Shown in pieces: positions 24,303 to 32,239 of a DNA stretch of 36,469 bases (position 1 is its first letter; every line of letters starts with the position of its first letter). A program made the position numbers and the translations under genes. The DNA is from an uncultured Bacteroidales bacterium (GTDB lineage: Bacteria > Bacteroidota > Bacteroidia > Bacteroidales > UBA932), in the NCBI GenBank assembly GCA_934725575.1, contig CAKVCK010000030.1:1-36469 (forward strand), given 5' to 3'. The notes below the pieces were generated by a model. That model was not told the DNA's origin and did not search any database. It saw nothing but the letters and a program-made list of their open reading frames with translations.

Positions 24303-25441
24303 TACTCCTGATCTTTTGTGGATTGCTCGTACAGGTCAACCGCATAACCCCAGTCCATATTGAACGTTTGTGGAGAGTGTGTGCTGACAATAGCCTGAAC
24401 GCCTCTTTGTTTGACTATGGCTTTCAAATCATTCATAAAATTCAGTTGCCACATAAGATGGAATGACATTTCAGGCTCATCGATAAGCACTATCGAATCA
24501 TCAAAGGCCTTGAACAAAAGTTCGTAGGCCATAACAAGCAGGTGTTGCTCTCCCGATGAAAGGCATTCAAGGTCAAGAATCTCGTGTACATCATCATCAA
24601 CAACAAAACGGTAACCAAATCTTGGGTCGATTTCCATTTTCTTGTTTACGAATCCACTATGGGAGATGATGTCGGAAAATAGATTAAGATTATCTATGGA
24701 GGAGGCGACTTTTGCAGTCATTTGTTCCAAAGAAACGAGGTATGCGTCTTGAATGACGGCTATTTCCGATTGGAAAGCTTTGGGGAACTGCTCATCTTTG
24801 AATAGTCCGAAAGATTTCAGCAACTCCAATTTAGGTAATATATTCTTCCTCCTGACATCGTAGTCATCTTTTTCTGGCTTGCTGTCAAATCTCATAGCTG
24901 AGATGTTCTGAGCGGAATTAATGTCAGATTGGATGGCCTTCAGCCTTGTGGCCAGATCTTGGGCATTAGCCTTGACAACAGAATCTTTCCCTGATTGTGA
25001 GCCGCCTTCCAATCTTTTGTCCTTGACAAAACAAGATGATAGTGAAGACAGAAAAAGATTCAAACTACTGTCAGTAATCCCATCTATTTCATTCAATTCA
25101 ATTATATTAGTCTCCGTAGAATCTCCCAATGAGAAGAGAACCGTTAAGCGGACTTTGTCTCTGACAGGTCCAAAGTCTTCTTCTTCAGCTTCCTTGTAGG
25201 ATATTGTCTGCCTGAATTCAATAGTGGCTTCATCAAAGAAGAATTTCAAGGATTCAAAAGGAGTTTTCCAGAATATTCCCAGATCGTGTCTGCATAAGGA
25301 GTTGATGAAAGCCAAAACCGTAGTCTTTCCATATCCATTAGGCCCAGTGATGAACTTCAGTGCTTCTCCATCTGGGTTGATGAAATCCAATGAATATGAG
25401 AATGACCCGAATAATCGCCTTATGTCAAGCTTTTTTAGCAT
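24302..25441 (-). CDS. ariA: AriA-like ABC-type AAA ATPase (PARIS-like)
   Basis: A 379-residue ATPase. Walker A is GPNGYGKTT (residues 33-41), the signature is CLSSGEQHLL (about 289-298), Walker B with catalytic Glu is IVLIDEPEMSFH (about 315-326), and the H-loop is VSTHSPQTF (about 350-358). This is the layout of the AAA_15/AAA_21 group. In PARIS the AriA ATPase forms an oligomer that senses a phage anti-restriction protein and frees AriB. The pairing with a DUF4435 gene sharing one base is the reason for the call; other ATPase/DUF4435 pairs exist. It is 6 bases after an HNH gene. Confidence 0.75.
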   Translation of the reverse strand: MLKKLDIRRLFGSFSYSLDFINPDGEALKFITGPNGYGKTTVLAFINSLCRHDLGIFWKTPFESLKFFFDEATIEFRQTISYKEAEEEDFGPVRDKVRLTVLFSLGDSTETNIIELNEIDGITDSSLNLFLSSLSSCFVKDKRLEGGSQSGKDSVVKANAQDLATRLKAIQSDINSAQNISAMRFDSKPEKDDYDVRRKNILPKLELLKSFGLFKDEQFPKAFQSEIAVIQDAYLVSLEQMTAKVASSIDNLNLFSDIISHSGFVNKKMEIDPRFGYRFVVDDDVHEILDLECLSSGEQHLLVMAYELLFKAFDDSIVLIDEPEMSFHLMWQLNFMNDLKAIVKQRGVQAIVSTHSPQTFNMDWGYAVDLYEQSTKDQE

Positions 25442-25447
25442 ACCAAT

Positions 25448-25807
25448 TTATCCTTTATAAATTTTCGCCAACATTTCCCTTGTTTTTGAGTTCACAGTCA
25501 GATTTTGTTCCCTGCTGACATTCTTCTCTCCTTCGGAAGTGACCGAAGCTGTGTAGGAAGGGTAGTCATTCGCCTTGCTTATGTTGTTTTGGTACTGCAA
25601 TGGCCGTAAATTCTCCGGGATACACGTCCCTCCCTTTGAAACTGGGAATATATGGTCGATTACCCATCCGAATGGATGAGTCTTCCCATATTTGTCGCGC
25701 ATAATCCAGGCGCCACAAGCATCTTTCCTGAACATCCCCTCATCAACCCCATCAACCTTGCGTCCTTTTTCCCAAACCAACCTCACAGTATTTTCATCAA
25801 AAGCCAT
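25448..25807 (-). CDS. Small HNH endonuclease
   Basis: A 119-residue protein with an HNH motif: VIDHIFPVSKGG (Asp51, His52), ENLRPLQ (Asn66) and YQNNISKAN (about 72-80). Proteins of this size nick or cut DNA and occur free-standing, in phages and in defence islands. No cysteine zinc knuckle is seen. It lies 6 bases before the AriA-like gene on the same strand, so it is probably part of the same transcript. It could be a third component, a separate defence gene or a mobile endonuclease. A Septu-type (ATPase plus HNH) reading is possible but the gene order is reversed from the usual one. Confidence 0.82.
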   Translation of the reverse strand: MAFDENTVRLVWEKGRKVDGVDEGMFRKDACGAWIMRDKYGKTHPFGWVIDHIFPVSKGGTCIPENLRPLQYQNNISKANDYPSYTASVTSEGEKNVSREQNLTVNSKTREMLAKIYKG

Positions 25808-25810
25808 AAA

Positions 25811-25842
25811 CTAAGCAAACGTTAATATAAAGTTTTGCTAAG
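25811..25842. promoter_or_regulatory. Inverted repeat upstream of the HNH gene, possible operator
   Basis: CTAAGCAAA (25811-25819) faces TTTTGCTAAG (25833-25842), an inverted repeat with one mismatch, directly upstream of the HNH start at 25807. A second short palindrome, GCTAAGTTAGC, overlaps its right arm. The near match to a -7 box (AACGTTTG on the minus strand) also falls inside it. Its position suggests control of the HNH-AriA-AriB transcript. Confidence 0.35.
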
Positions 25843-25879
25843 TTAGCATTTTTGTACTTTTTTACCAATATCAGAACTA

Positions 25880-26344
25880 TTACTTTATCCTACTGAAATC
25901 CCATATTGGGATAGGCAGGATTTTGTGTTGGACGGCGGCTTTATATTGAGACGTGTGTTTGGGAATACTGCAATTTGACGATTGCACCCAGTAATATGGA
26001 TTTTTCGACGTAGCCGTTAATTTTTTAATTTCTGGTGCGTGCATCGTTAACCATCCTTTCAGCCAGGTTAGCTTCTTGATCATTTTGGAGACTTCACTGC
26101 TTATGGCAGGATGTATCTCAATATAAAATACCTCATTGTGGTAACTTAGTGCGTAGTCCCATCTGTTTTCTTGTGGGTATTTGTCAGCAGTTGAGGCATC
26201 TATGTCCAGGCTTCCGTCAATCAATCTGCTGTCTGGCACTCTGATTTTACCTGCATATTGCCCAAACGCAGCCAAACCGCCCCTGAATCCATTGGCGACA
26301 TCAGGTGTTCTCTCAATAGCTTCTCTAAAGGTTAATTGATTCAT
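25880..26344 (-). CDS. Predicted nuclease-like partner of the AAA ATPase (154 residues)
   Basis: I do not recognise a named family. The protein reads from MNQLTFREAI; the longer upstream frame overlaps the ATPase gene and is rejected. The segment RWDYALSYHNEVFYIEIHPA (residues 61-80) has Asp63, then Glu76-x-His78 at the end of a predicted strand, followed by a helix with Lys90/Lys91. This resembles a PD-(D/E)xK nuclease core with the Lys replaced by His (E-x-H). The C-terminus has a conserved-looking WVQSSNCSIPKH and a Trp-Asp-Phe end. It starts 7 bases after the ATPase stop, so the two form a pair. A nuclease effector controlled by the ATPase is an inference. Confidence 0.6.
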   Translation of the reverse strand: MNQLTFREAIERTPDVANGFRGGLAAFGQYAGKIRVPDSRLIDGSLDIDASTADKYPQENRWDYALSYHNEVFYIEIHPAISSEVSKMIKKLTWLKGWLTMHAPEIKKLTATSKNPYYWVQSSNCSIPKHTSQYKAAVQHKILPIPIWDFSRIK

Positions 26345-26351
26345 AATGTTA

Positions 26352-27503
26352 TTATTCGGAGTATTTGAAAACGATTTCGGCCGCTTTTGAAGCGAACCGT
26401 GACAGTCCACCCCATTCTGAGACATCGAGATTGTCATTGCCTGCATCAAGAGATGAAATGTCAGTGGATGTTACATATTTACCCGCTCTGGAGAAATAGA
26501 CAGTAGAAATCTTTTTCTCAAGCAGACTATCAAACAAGTGCTCATTTGACGCATCTTTGGCAATATCGAACATTTCATAGAAAGCATCAGTTTTATTATT
26601 GCAAGATGATCCTTTGATTATGTTGAAAGCCCAGGCAAAGTCAAGCAAAGTGGTGGAATGTGTAGAGATTATCACCTTTAATCCATTATGAATCAGTTCG
26701 AGGATTTCCAGAATTACGGATTTTATAGCTTGTGGGTGCAATCCCATTTCCGGTTCTTCGATCACGACATATTTGTGCTCACCTCTTTTCATCAATTGGT
26801 GGCCATCACCGCTGGAAAGATAGTAAAAAGCAAGAAGAAGGGGCATAAATTCTTTCTGTCCTGCACTCCACGTCATAAATGGAATGTTTGCGCTATCAAT
26901 CCTCATTTTAAATTTTCTAAGTCCGGCGACATCTTCCATCACAATTTTCCCTCCGTGGAATATGTTTTCATCAAATGAATTCAAAAGAGCCTCTTTAAGG
27001 CGTTTCCCGGCAGGGAATATTACGGCGTTGTCAAGCCCACCTTGCAAGTAGATCCTTAGAGTTTCACTGAACAAGCGTAGCACGTATGGAGTCGCCACAT
27101 CAAACTCCATAAAATTCTTAGGGCGGCCGTCTGATATGCTTAAAATCCTTTGCGCCGGAATATAAAACAGTTGCTCTGTTTCCTGATTTTCCTTGCTGAA
27201 AGTCAGTAAGGTGTTTATGGCTTGTTTTTCACCATTGAGAAAGATCTCTGTATTCTCCCTAAAAACCTCATTCATCCCTTCCCCGAAGAAAAGATCGAGA
27301 ATTTTCTTGGGATTGCTGCTCTCTACAACATAATTGAATCTTTTGAGGTTAGACAGAATGAAATCTTTGTCCAGAAGATATTTCAATAATTCCAAGAAAA
27401 GACTTTTGCCACTTGCCTGAGGTCCGACAATGAACGTCAAGTCACCAAAGTTGACTTTAGCTTTCTCTATCGGCCCGAAATTATTTACTTCTAAAGATTC
27501 CAT
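26352..27503 (-). CDS. AAA_21-type ATPase of a two-gene defence-like module
   Basis: A 383-residue ABC-type ATPase related to OLD and PtuA ATPases but without a TOPRIM domain. Walker A is GPQASGKS (27-34), the signature is TWSAGQKEF (about 207-215), Walker B with catalytic Glu pair is VVIEEPEMGLHP (about 245-256), and the H-loop is ISTHSTTLL (about 278-286). FIVGPQASGKSLFLELLKYL at the start is typical of this group. The gene has a promoter box 28 bases upstream and a small nuclease-like gene directly downstream. No known system with exactly this pair comes to mind; it may be an undescribed abortive-infection or nuclease module. Confidence 0.8.
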   Translation of the reverse strand: MESLEVNNFGPIEKAKVNFGDLTFIVGPQASGKSLFLELLKYLLDKDFILSNLKRFNYVVESSNPKKILDLFFGEGMNEVFRENTEIFLNGEKQAINTLLTFSKENQETEQLFYIPAQRILSISDGRPKNFMEFDVATPYVLRLFSETLRIYLQGGLDNAVIFPAGKRLKEALLNSFDENIFHGGKIVMEDVAGLRKFKMRIDSANIPFMTWSAGQKEFMPLLLAFYYLSSGDGHQLMKRGEHKYVVIEEPEMGLHPQAIKSVILEILELIHNGLKVIISTHSTTLLDFAWAFNIIKGSSCNNKTDAFYEMFDIAKDASNEHLFDSLLEKKISTVYFSRAGKYVTSTDISSLDAGNDNLDVSEWGGLSRFASKAAEIVFKYSE

Positions 27504-27530
27504 ATACCGTGTTGTTATCTATCGTTCGCA

Positions 27531-27562
27531 CAAACATACTTAAAAGAAATGGCTTTATCAAG
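27531..27562 (-). promoter_or_regulatory. Bacteroidota-type promoter of the defence genes
   Basis: Read leftwards, TATGTTTG (plus-strand 27531-27538) matches TAnnTTTG exactly. CTTG (27559-27562), 20 bases upstream, is an acceptable -33 box. It lies in the 71-base gap between the GT4 gene and the ATPase gene, so the defence genes can be transcribed on their own. Confidence 0.6.
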
Positions 27563-27574
27563 ACATATCTCACA

Positions 27575-28810
27575 TCAGTGTCCCAGACATTCCTCGTAAA
27601 GCCTGATGTAGTCGGCGTAGCGGTCCTCCTTGCGGAAGTGTGCGAGGGCATATTCACGGCAAGGGGACTGGTAGTGGGATTTGCCGTTGGATTCGATGGT
27701 GGTGATCGCCTGGCGCAGGGAGGCAATGTCGCCTTTCGGGACTATGAGGCCGGTGGCCGGAGTGATGGACTCGACGCTGCCGCCGGTGTTGTAGGTGACA
27801 ACCGGTGTGCCGCAGGATATCGACTCCAGATTGACGGTAGGGTAATTGTCCTGCCAGGTCGGGTTCACGAACACCTCCGCCGCTGAATATAGCTCCGCCA
27901 GCTGCCGCACATTCTCCGTTCTCGCGATAGGAATGATTCCTTCCGGCAGCGCTTTAGCCTGTTCTGGCTTTACCCCTACCATCACAATCACCTCATCATC
28001 CTTAAGCGACCTTGAAAGAGCGATGAAATCATCCCAACCCTTCTCCCTGCACCAAATGCTCGCAAGCCCAAGAATGATCTTCCTGTCACCGATGCCATAT
28101 TTGTCCCTTATCGCCTGGTCTGATTCTGAAGAAATGAATATGCCCGTGTCTATCCCGTTGTGAATCACCTTGAACCGGTAGTCTTTGAGGAAAGATTCAC
28201 TCATTTCGTCTCTCATCCACTCAGACACCGGCACAATTGTCATCAGGTCTTTAGGCATAGAGCAAAAGGCCTGGGCCTTGTCCTTGAAATTCAGAGCCGA
28301 TCTGTCGAATATGAGGCTGGCCGGGAACTGCCGCTTTTGCGGGCAATGACCGCATCCGGTTTTCCAGCGATCGCAACCTGCTTTCATATAATGATAGCAG
28401 TGTCCAGTATAGAGCCAACAGTCGTGAACAGTCCAGACCACAGGTTTACCAGCCTTGCTTAGATAATCGAACAGAATCTTGTAGTTCAAAAAGTACCCGT
28501 GGATGTTGTGGATGTGGATGATGTCCGGATCAATCTCCTCAATCTTTTTGATGAACGCTTTTGTTGCCCCGTTTGAGCCCAGCCCGTGTCGGTCAAGCAA
28601 TCTTGTCTCAATCCCGTGCTCCGCCACGCTGAAACGATTGCCCACCGGGACAGTTTTAGATGTGCTTTCCCTAAGTCCATCCCGCCCCTTGCTATAAGCC
28701 ACATAACTATCCCATCCGGCCGACATCGCCAGATCCCCAATCTCCTGCATAATCCTCCCCGTCGAGGTGTTCATCCTCAGCACCGGATTTATCTGTAACA
28801 ACTTCGGCAT
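27575..28810 (-). CDS. Glycosyltransferase family 4
   Basis: A 411-residue GT-B glycosyltransferase. Features are the N-terminal MPKLLQINPVLRMNTSTGRI, the acceptor-side block HNIHGYFLNYK and VWTVHDCWLYTGHCYHY (about 112-128), a Cys-rich stretch (GCDRWKTGCGHCPQ, about 131-144) common in Bacteroidota GT4 enzymes of this type, and the donor-side YPTVNLESISCGTPVV with its E-x7-E-like region. Role: sugar addition to the lipid-linked repeat unit. It is the last gene before the defence insert and is followed by no visible terminator. Confidence 0.92.
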   Translation of the reverse strand: MPKLLQINPVLRMNTSTGRIMQEIGDLAMSAGWDSYVAYSKGRDGLRESTSKTVPVGNRFSVAEHGIETRLLDRHGLGSNGATKAFIKKIEEIDPDIIHIHNIHGYFLNYKILFDYLSKAGKPVVWTVHDCWLYTGHCYHYMKAGCDRWKTGCGHCPQKRQFPASLIFDRSALNFKDKAQAFCSMPKDLMTIVPVSEWMRDEMSESFLKDYRFKVIHNGIDTGIFISSESDQAIRDKYGIGDRKIILGLASIWCREKGWDDFIALSRSLKDDEVIVMVGVKPEQAKALPEGIIPIARTENVRQLAELYSAAEVFVNPTWQDNYPTVNLESISCGTPVVTYNTGGSVESITPATGLIVPKGDIASLRQAITTIESNGKSHYQSPCREYALAHFRKEDRYADYIRLYEECLGH

Positions 28811-28816
28811 ATAGTT

Positions 28817-29956
28817 TTATTCTTTGGTAAGTTTTTCGAACAACTTGATCCACCTGCCCATCACGGCTTCTTCTGAATATTTCTCCTTGATTTTCAACGC
28901 TTCGGTCCCCATCTTGCGGCGAAGCGATTCATCGGACATCAGCCTTTTCATCGCTTCGGCAAGAGTTAGAACATTACCATCGGGAACCAGCAGGCCGTTC
29001 TTACCGTCTTCGATGATGTCCTTAGGGCCGCACTTGAAATCGAATGTTACCGCTGGCAGACCGCAGGTCATAGCCTCGATCATAACCATAGGCAGCCCCT
29101 CAAAATGCGAACTCATCACTAAAAATGAGCTGCTGGCATATTCATTCCAAATGTCATTCGTTGGTTTGTTGATGTGTGCGCTGCTAGCAAGCCCCTTCTC
29201 TTGAATCATCCTTTCGAGCATATCCTTCCATTCGCCTTGACCGAATATGTCCAATTGCCAGTCGGAATATTCAGAGTCCTTTTTGACGATGCTCCAAGCC
29301 TCGATCAGCCTGTCGAATCCCTTCTGGTAGTCAAGTCTGCCCACAGCAATGACTCTGTGCGCCGTACAGTCGGATTGAGAAGCCTCCGTTGTGATGGCCG
29401 CATTTGGAATCGTCTCAATGTTAGGAAGTTCGCCCCAATATCCTTTGTCCTCTTCCGTCAGCACGACAAATGAATCGAACTTCCGCACAATCCTCTCGTC
29501 CTGTTTGGTCCGCAGCCTGTCTGCCAGTCCAAGAAGCCCGTGCCGCCCGTACTGAATCCTGAAATATTTGTTGAAATGCAGTTCAAGCACCTTTCTGCTC
29601 CCATCCTTTATCGCCGGAATGAACGAAGACTCTGAAGGATAAAGCGAATCCACGATGTCTGGCTTCTCCCTGAATAGCAGTTCCGTCAGAGCCTTCCTAT
29701 GTCTTCTCCTTCGCCCAAGGTACCCCAAAGTCTTCATTATCGGATTCTTCCCATTGTCATCCGTGTAGTTGATCCCAAGGTCAATGATCCGCACCCCCTC
29801 CGGAAACGGATAGAACGTAGGCTTCCCGTGCTGATCCGTAGTCATCACCACCACGTCCCATCCCATCTTCTCCTTGAGGTACCGAACCTTATTCAGTAGC
29901 ACCCTCTCCATCCCGCCGGGATTGTACAGGGAGCACATACAGTAGATGATTTTCAT
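28817..29956 (-). CDS. Glycosyltransferase family 4
   Basis: A 379-residue GT-B glycosyltransferase. The N-terminus MKIIYCMCSLYNPGGMERV has the GGMER loop typical of GT4 enzymes of the GT4_AmsD-like type. VIAVGRLDYQKGFDRLIEAW (about 206-225) and EGLPMVMIEAMTCGLPAV (about 285-302) form the donor site with an E-x7-E pattern. The start ATG overlaps the TGA of the polymerase gene (ATGA), and the stop lies 6 bases before the next GT4 gene, so the genes are co-translated in a tight operon. Confidence 0.93.
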   Translation of the reverse strand: MKIIYCMCSLYNPGGMERVLLNKVRYLKEKMGWDVVVMTTDQHGKPTFYPFPEGVRIIDLGINYTDDNGKNPIMKTLGYLGRRRRHRKALTELLFREKPDIVDSLYPSESSFIPAIKDGSRKVLELHFNKYFRIQYGRHGLLGLADRLRTKQDERIVRKFDSFVVLTEEDKGYWGELPNIETIPNAAITTEASQSDCTAHRVIAVGRLDYQKGFDRLIEAWSIVKKDSEYSDWQLDIFGQGEWKDMLERMIQEKGLASSAHINKPTNDIWNEYASSSFLVMSSHFEGLPMVMIEAMTCGLPAVTFDFKCGPKDIIEDGKNGLLVPDGNVLTLAEAMKRLMSDESLRRKMGTEALKIKEKYSEEAVMGRWIKLFEKLTKE

Positions 29957-31251
29957 TTGATGGAGGTTATTTCTTTATGTTTATCCCATTCATCTTCTCT
30001 GAGACACAAGAATAGGGCGAAAACAAGGAATAAATCAGTGGATACTTTGCACCATATTATGAAGCTAAGTAGTAAGAGAGAGACAAATAATATTCTATGA
30101 TATGAGAACCGTTTTATACAAGTTGTTCCAACTTTAATGAAATACAAGATAAAGGCTATCAAACCGAATATCCCGAAATAGAAAATAAACCTCAAATAAC
30201 CTATATCAGTATTTTGATAAAAACCATGCCATCTAACTCCTGTATAATAAGGCTCAGAGTCATAAGGATTCTCAAAATAGCCATCTCCAATAACCCAGGT
30301 CTTTAAATTATCAGGAAAAACGACCATATTTTTCAGAATATCATTAGAATGTACTTCCCATTTGCCAGTTTCTGCCAAACTGAAAAATCCTTCAAATCCA
30401 AATCGGATATTAGAACGTATGTTGGGATTTGTATTATAAAGGAATGTGACAGCAATTATGGTGATAATAACAACTGCTGTAATCCACTTCCAGAGAAAAC
30501 TGTAATTTGCCTTATTATGCTTTTGATTGAAAATAGACAGTATAACAATATATATCAAAGCTACTATTACACCGATCGTTGTAGTTCTTGCTATCATATT
30601 TCCAACAATAGTAATGAACACAAAGGCCGTAAGGTATAGGATAACTCTGTTTCGTTTGTCTTTATTTTTAGTTATCGTACAAAGCCTGTCCGCAATCATT
30701 ATTAATATTGCACAAAATCTGGTTCCTGCTACATCTAGACTGCACCCAATACCATATATTCTATGTTCATTTATTCCCATAAAACCTTGTGAGTTTATTA
30801 GAGAATCAACGAATCCTTTTACTGAAGGTATTCTATCAACACAGACTGCGATCAAACATTGAATAAAACATAATGCAATAAGGTAATCGCAGATTGTCTC
30901 TATAGAAATGCTACCCTTGAGGTTTCTCATACAACTAATAACTACATTTGCTGCGCTTAGCCAGACAAGCATCGATATTATGTATGTTGCGTAAGTGGTG
31001 TCCGTTGTGTTATTGTAACATATAGAAATAAGTCCTATTAATGAAACGATTAGCGCGAGAGCCACTATTGTGATAAGATTCTTATCTATATTAACTCTGT
31101 TTCCTTTTACTAATTGGAATCCAAGTACAACAAGCCCTATTCCAGCCATAGCCATTTTGGTGTTCATTCCTGGGAGGAAAGATGGTTCGAAAGGGAAAAA
31201 GTATAAACTGGTTATAATGAGAATTATGATGGTGGATATAATGCTTTTCAT
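29953..31251 (-). CDS. wzy: Wzy-like oligosaccharide repeat-unit polymerase
   Basis: A 432-residue inner-membrane protein with about ten to twelve hydrophobic segments spread over its length and a larger loop in the second half (about residues 285-350, with RFGFEGFFSLAETGKWEVHSN cut here as RFGFEGFFSLAE and WEVHS, then WVIGDGYF). This is the layout of O-antigen/capsule polymerases of the Wzy/O-antigen-ligase superfamily. Sequence conservation in this family is too low for a substrate call. It is the only polymerase candidate in the window. It overlaps the GT4 gene downstream by 4 bases and lies 11 bases after the GT2 gene. Confidence 0.82.
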   Translation of the reverse strand: MKSIISTIIILIITSLYFFPFEPSFLPGMNTKMAMAGIGLVVLGFQLVKGNRVNIDKNLITIVALALIVSLIGLISICYNNTTDTTYATYIISMLVWLSAANVVISCMRNLKGSISIETICDYLIALCFIQCLIAVCVDRIPSVKGFVDSLINSQGFMGINEHRIYGIGCSLDVAGTRFCAILIMIADRLCTITKNKDKRNRVILYLTAFVFITIVGNMIARTTTIGVIVALIYIVILSIFNQKHNKANYSFLWKWITAVVIITIIAVTFLYNTNPNIRSNIRFGFEGFFSLAETGKWEVHSNDILKNMVVFPDNLKTWVIGDGYFENPYDSEPYYTGVRWHGFYQNTDIGYLRFIFYFGIFGLIAFILYFIKVGTTCIKRFSYHRILFVSLLLLSFIIWCKVSTDLFLVFALFLCLREDEWDKHKEITSIK

Positions 31252-31262
31252 TGTTTAATGGT

Positions 31263-32237
31263 TTATTTATAGATTATTCCGTAAATAACACTATGTATGA
31301 ACTTATAATATAGCCATAGTATCCAATATTGACGTTTTGCTGCACATTTCTCCAGAAACAATCGTCTTACCCCTACATCTCTTTTAGAATTAATATACTT
31401 ATTAGATTCAGGATACCAGTTGTTCCATAATCTATATTTCTCACTATTGTCAGTTATCAGAAATGGGAATTTGACATCAAGCTTGAATAATCCCATCTCT
31501 TCATCCATAGAGTCTCCGTAAACTTCGTGAATGAATTCATCAATCCTTCCGACATTATACTTGAGTTCTTCAAGATGTTTCTGAGAATAGGTGTTGCTGA
31601 AAGCATTTGTGTTAAGTTTGACGTAGTGATAATATGCCTTAGGCAAATATTTTACTTTTTTTGCGTATGCAAACAACATCATCATTGTCATATCCTCTCC
31701 CATACCATAACCAGACGGAAAGCAGATGCCATTCTCCTCATATAATGACCTGCGAGCCAGTTTGTTCCATACATTGTACTTCATCTTGCCGGTCAACATA
31801 GCTTTCAAGGCTTCCTTTGGTGTGGTGTAATCGGGTTGCTTCATATACCTTTCGTTCTTTTCAAAAGTAAGATACCAATCGCACCAGACGATGTCTGCTT
31901 TTTCATCACAAGCCACATTGTACAATTCATTCAGCATTGTAGATTCAATAAAATCATCGCTATCACAATGGAATATATAGTCCCCAGAAGCTGCTTTCAG
32001 CCCAGTGTTTCTGGCGGCAGGTAAACCTTTGTTGACCTCGTGATTAATAATCATTATGTTCCGATTTGGATGGTCAGCAAAGACCTTTTTCAGAATGTCA
32101 ATACTATCGTCAGGTGTACAGTCATTGACAAAAATGAACTCGATATCATCAAGTGTTTGATAAAACAGGCTTTCAGCGCACCTCTTGATGAAGCGAGAGA
32201 CATTATAAATCGGAACTATGACCGAAACTTTAGCCAT
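31263..32237 (-). CDS. Glycosyltransferase family 2
   Basis: A 324-residue GT-A glycosyltransferase. It starts MAKVSVIVPIYNVSRFIKRC. FIFVNDCTPDDS (about 34-45) is the nucleotide-binding loop, and YIFHCDSDDF (about 87-96) holds the DXD metal motif. GMGEDMTMMM (about 178-187) carries the ED acid pair typical of processive and capsule GT2 enzymes. The enzyme adds a sugar to the lipid-linked repeat unit. Two bases separate its start from the stop of the next upstream gene. Confidence 0.93.
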   Translation of the reverse strand: MAKVSVIVPIYNVSRFIKRCAESLFYQTLDDIEFIFVNDCTPDDSIDILKKVFADHPNRNIMIINHEVNKGLPAARNTGLKAASGDYIFHCDSDDFIESTMLNELYNVACDEKADIVWCDWYLTFEKNERYMKQPDYTTPKEALKAMLTGKMKYNVWNKLARRSLYEENGICFPSGYGMGEDMTMMMLFAYAKKVKYLPKAYYHYVKLNTNAFSNTYSQKHLEELKYNVGRIDEFIHEVYGDSMDEEMGLFKLDVKFPFLITDNSEKYRLWNNWYPESNKYINSKRDVGVRRLFLEKCAAKRQYWILWLYYKFIHSVIYGIIYK

Positions 32238-32239
32238 AA

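Noticed and set aside
24302..25807. Septu (PtuA/PtuB) system
   Set aside because: An ATPase and an HNH gene are adjacent, but the HNH gene precedes the ATPase and a DUF4435 gene overlaps the ATPase, which fits PARIS better. Septu remains an outside possibility.
26345..26449. Longer N-terminus for the 154-residue nuclease-like protein
   Set aside because: The upstream in-frame ATG at 26449 overlaps the ATPase coding region by about 100 bases and its extra residues have no family character.
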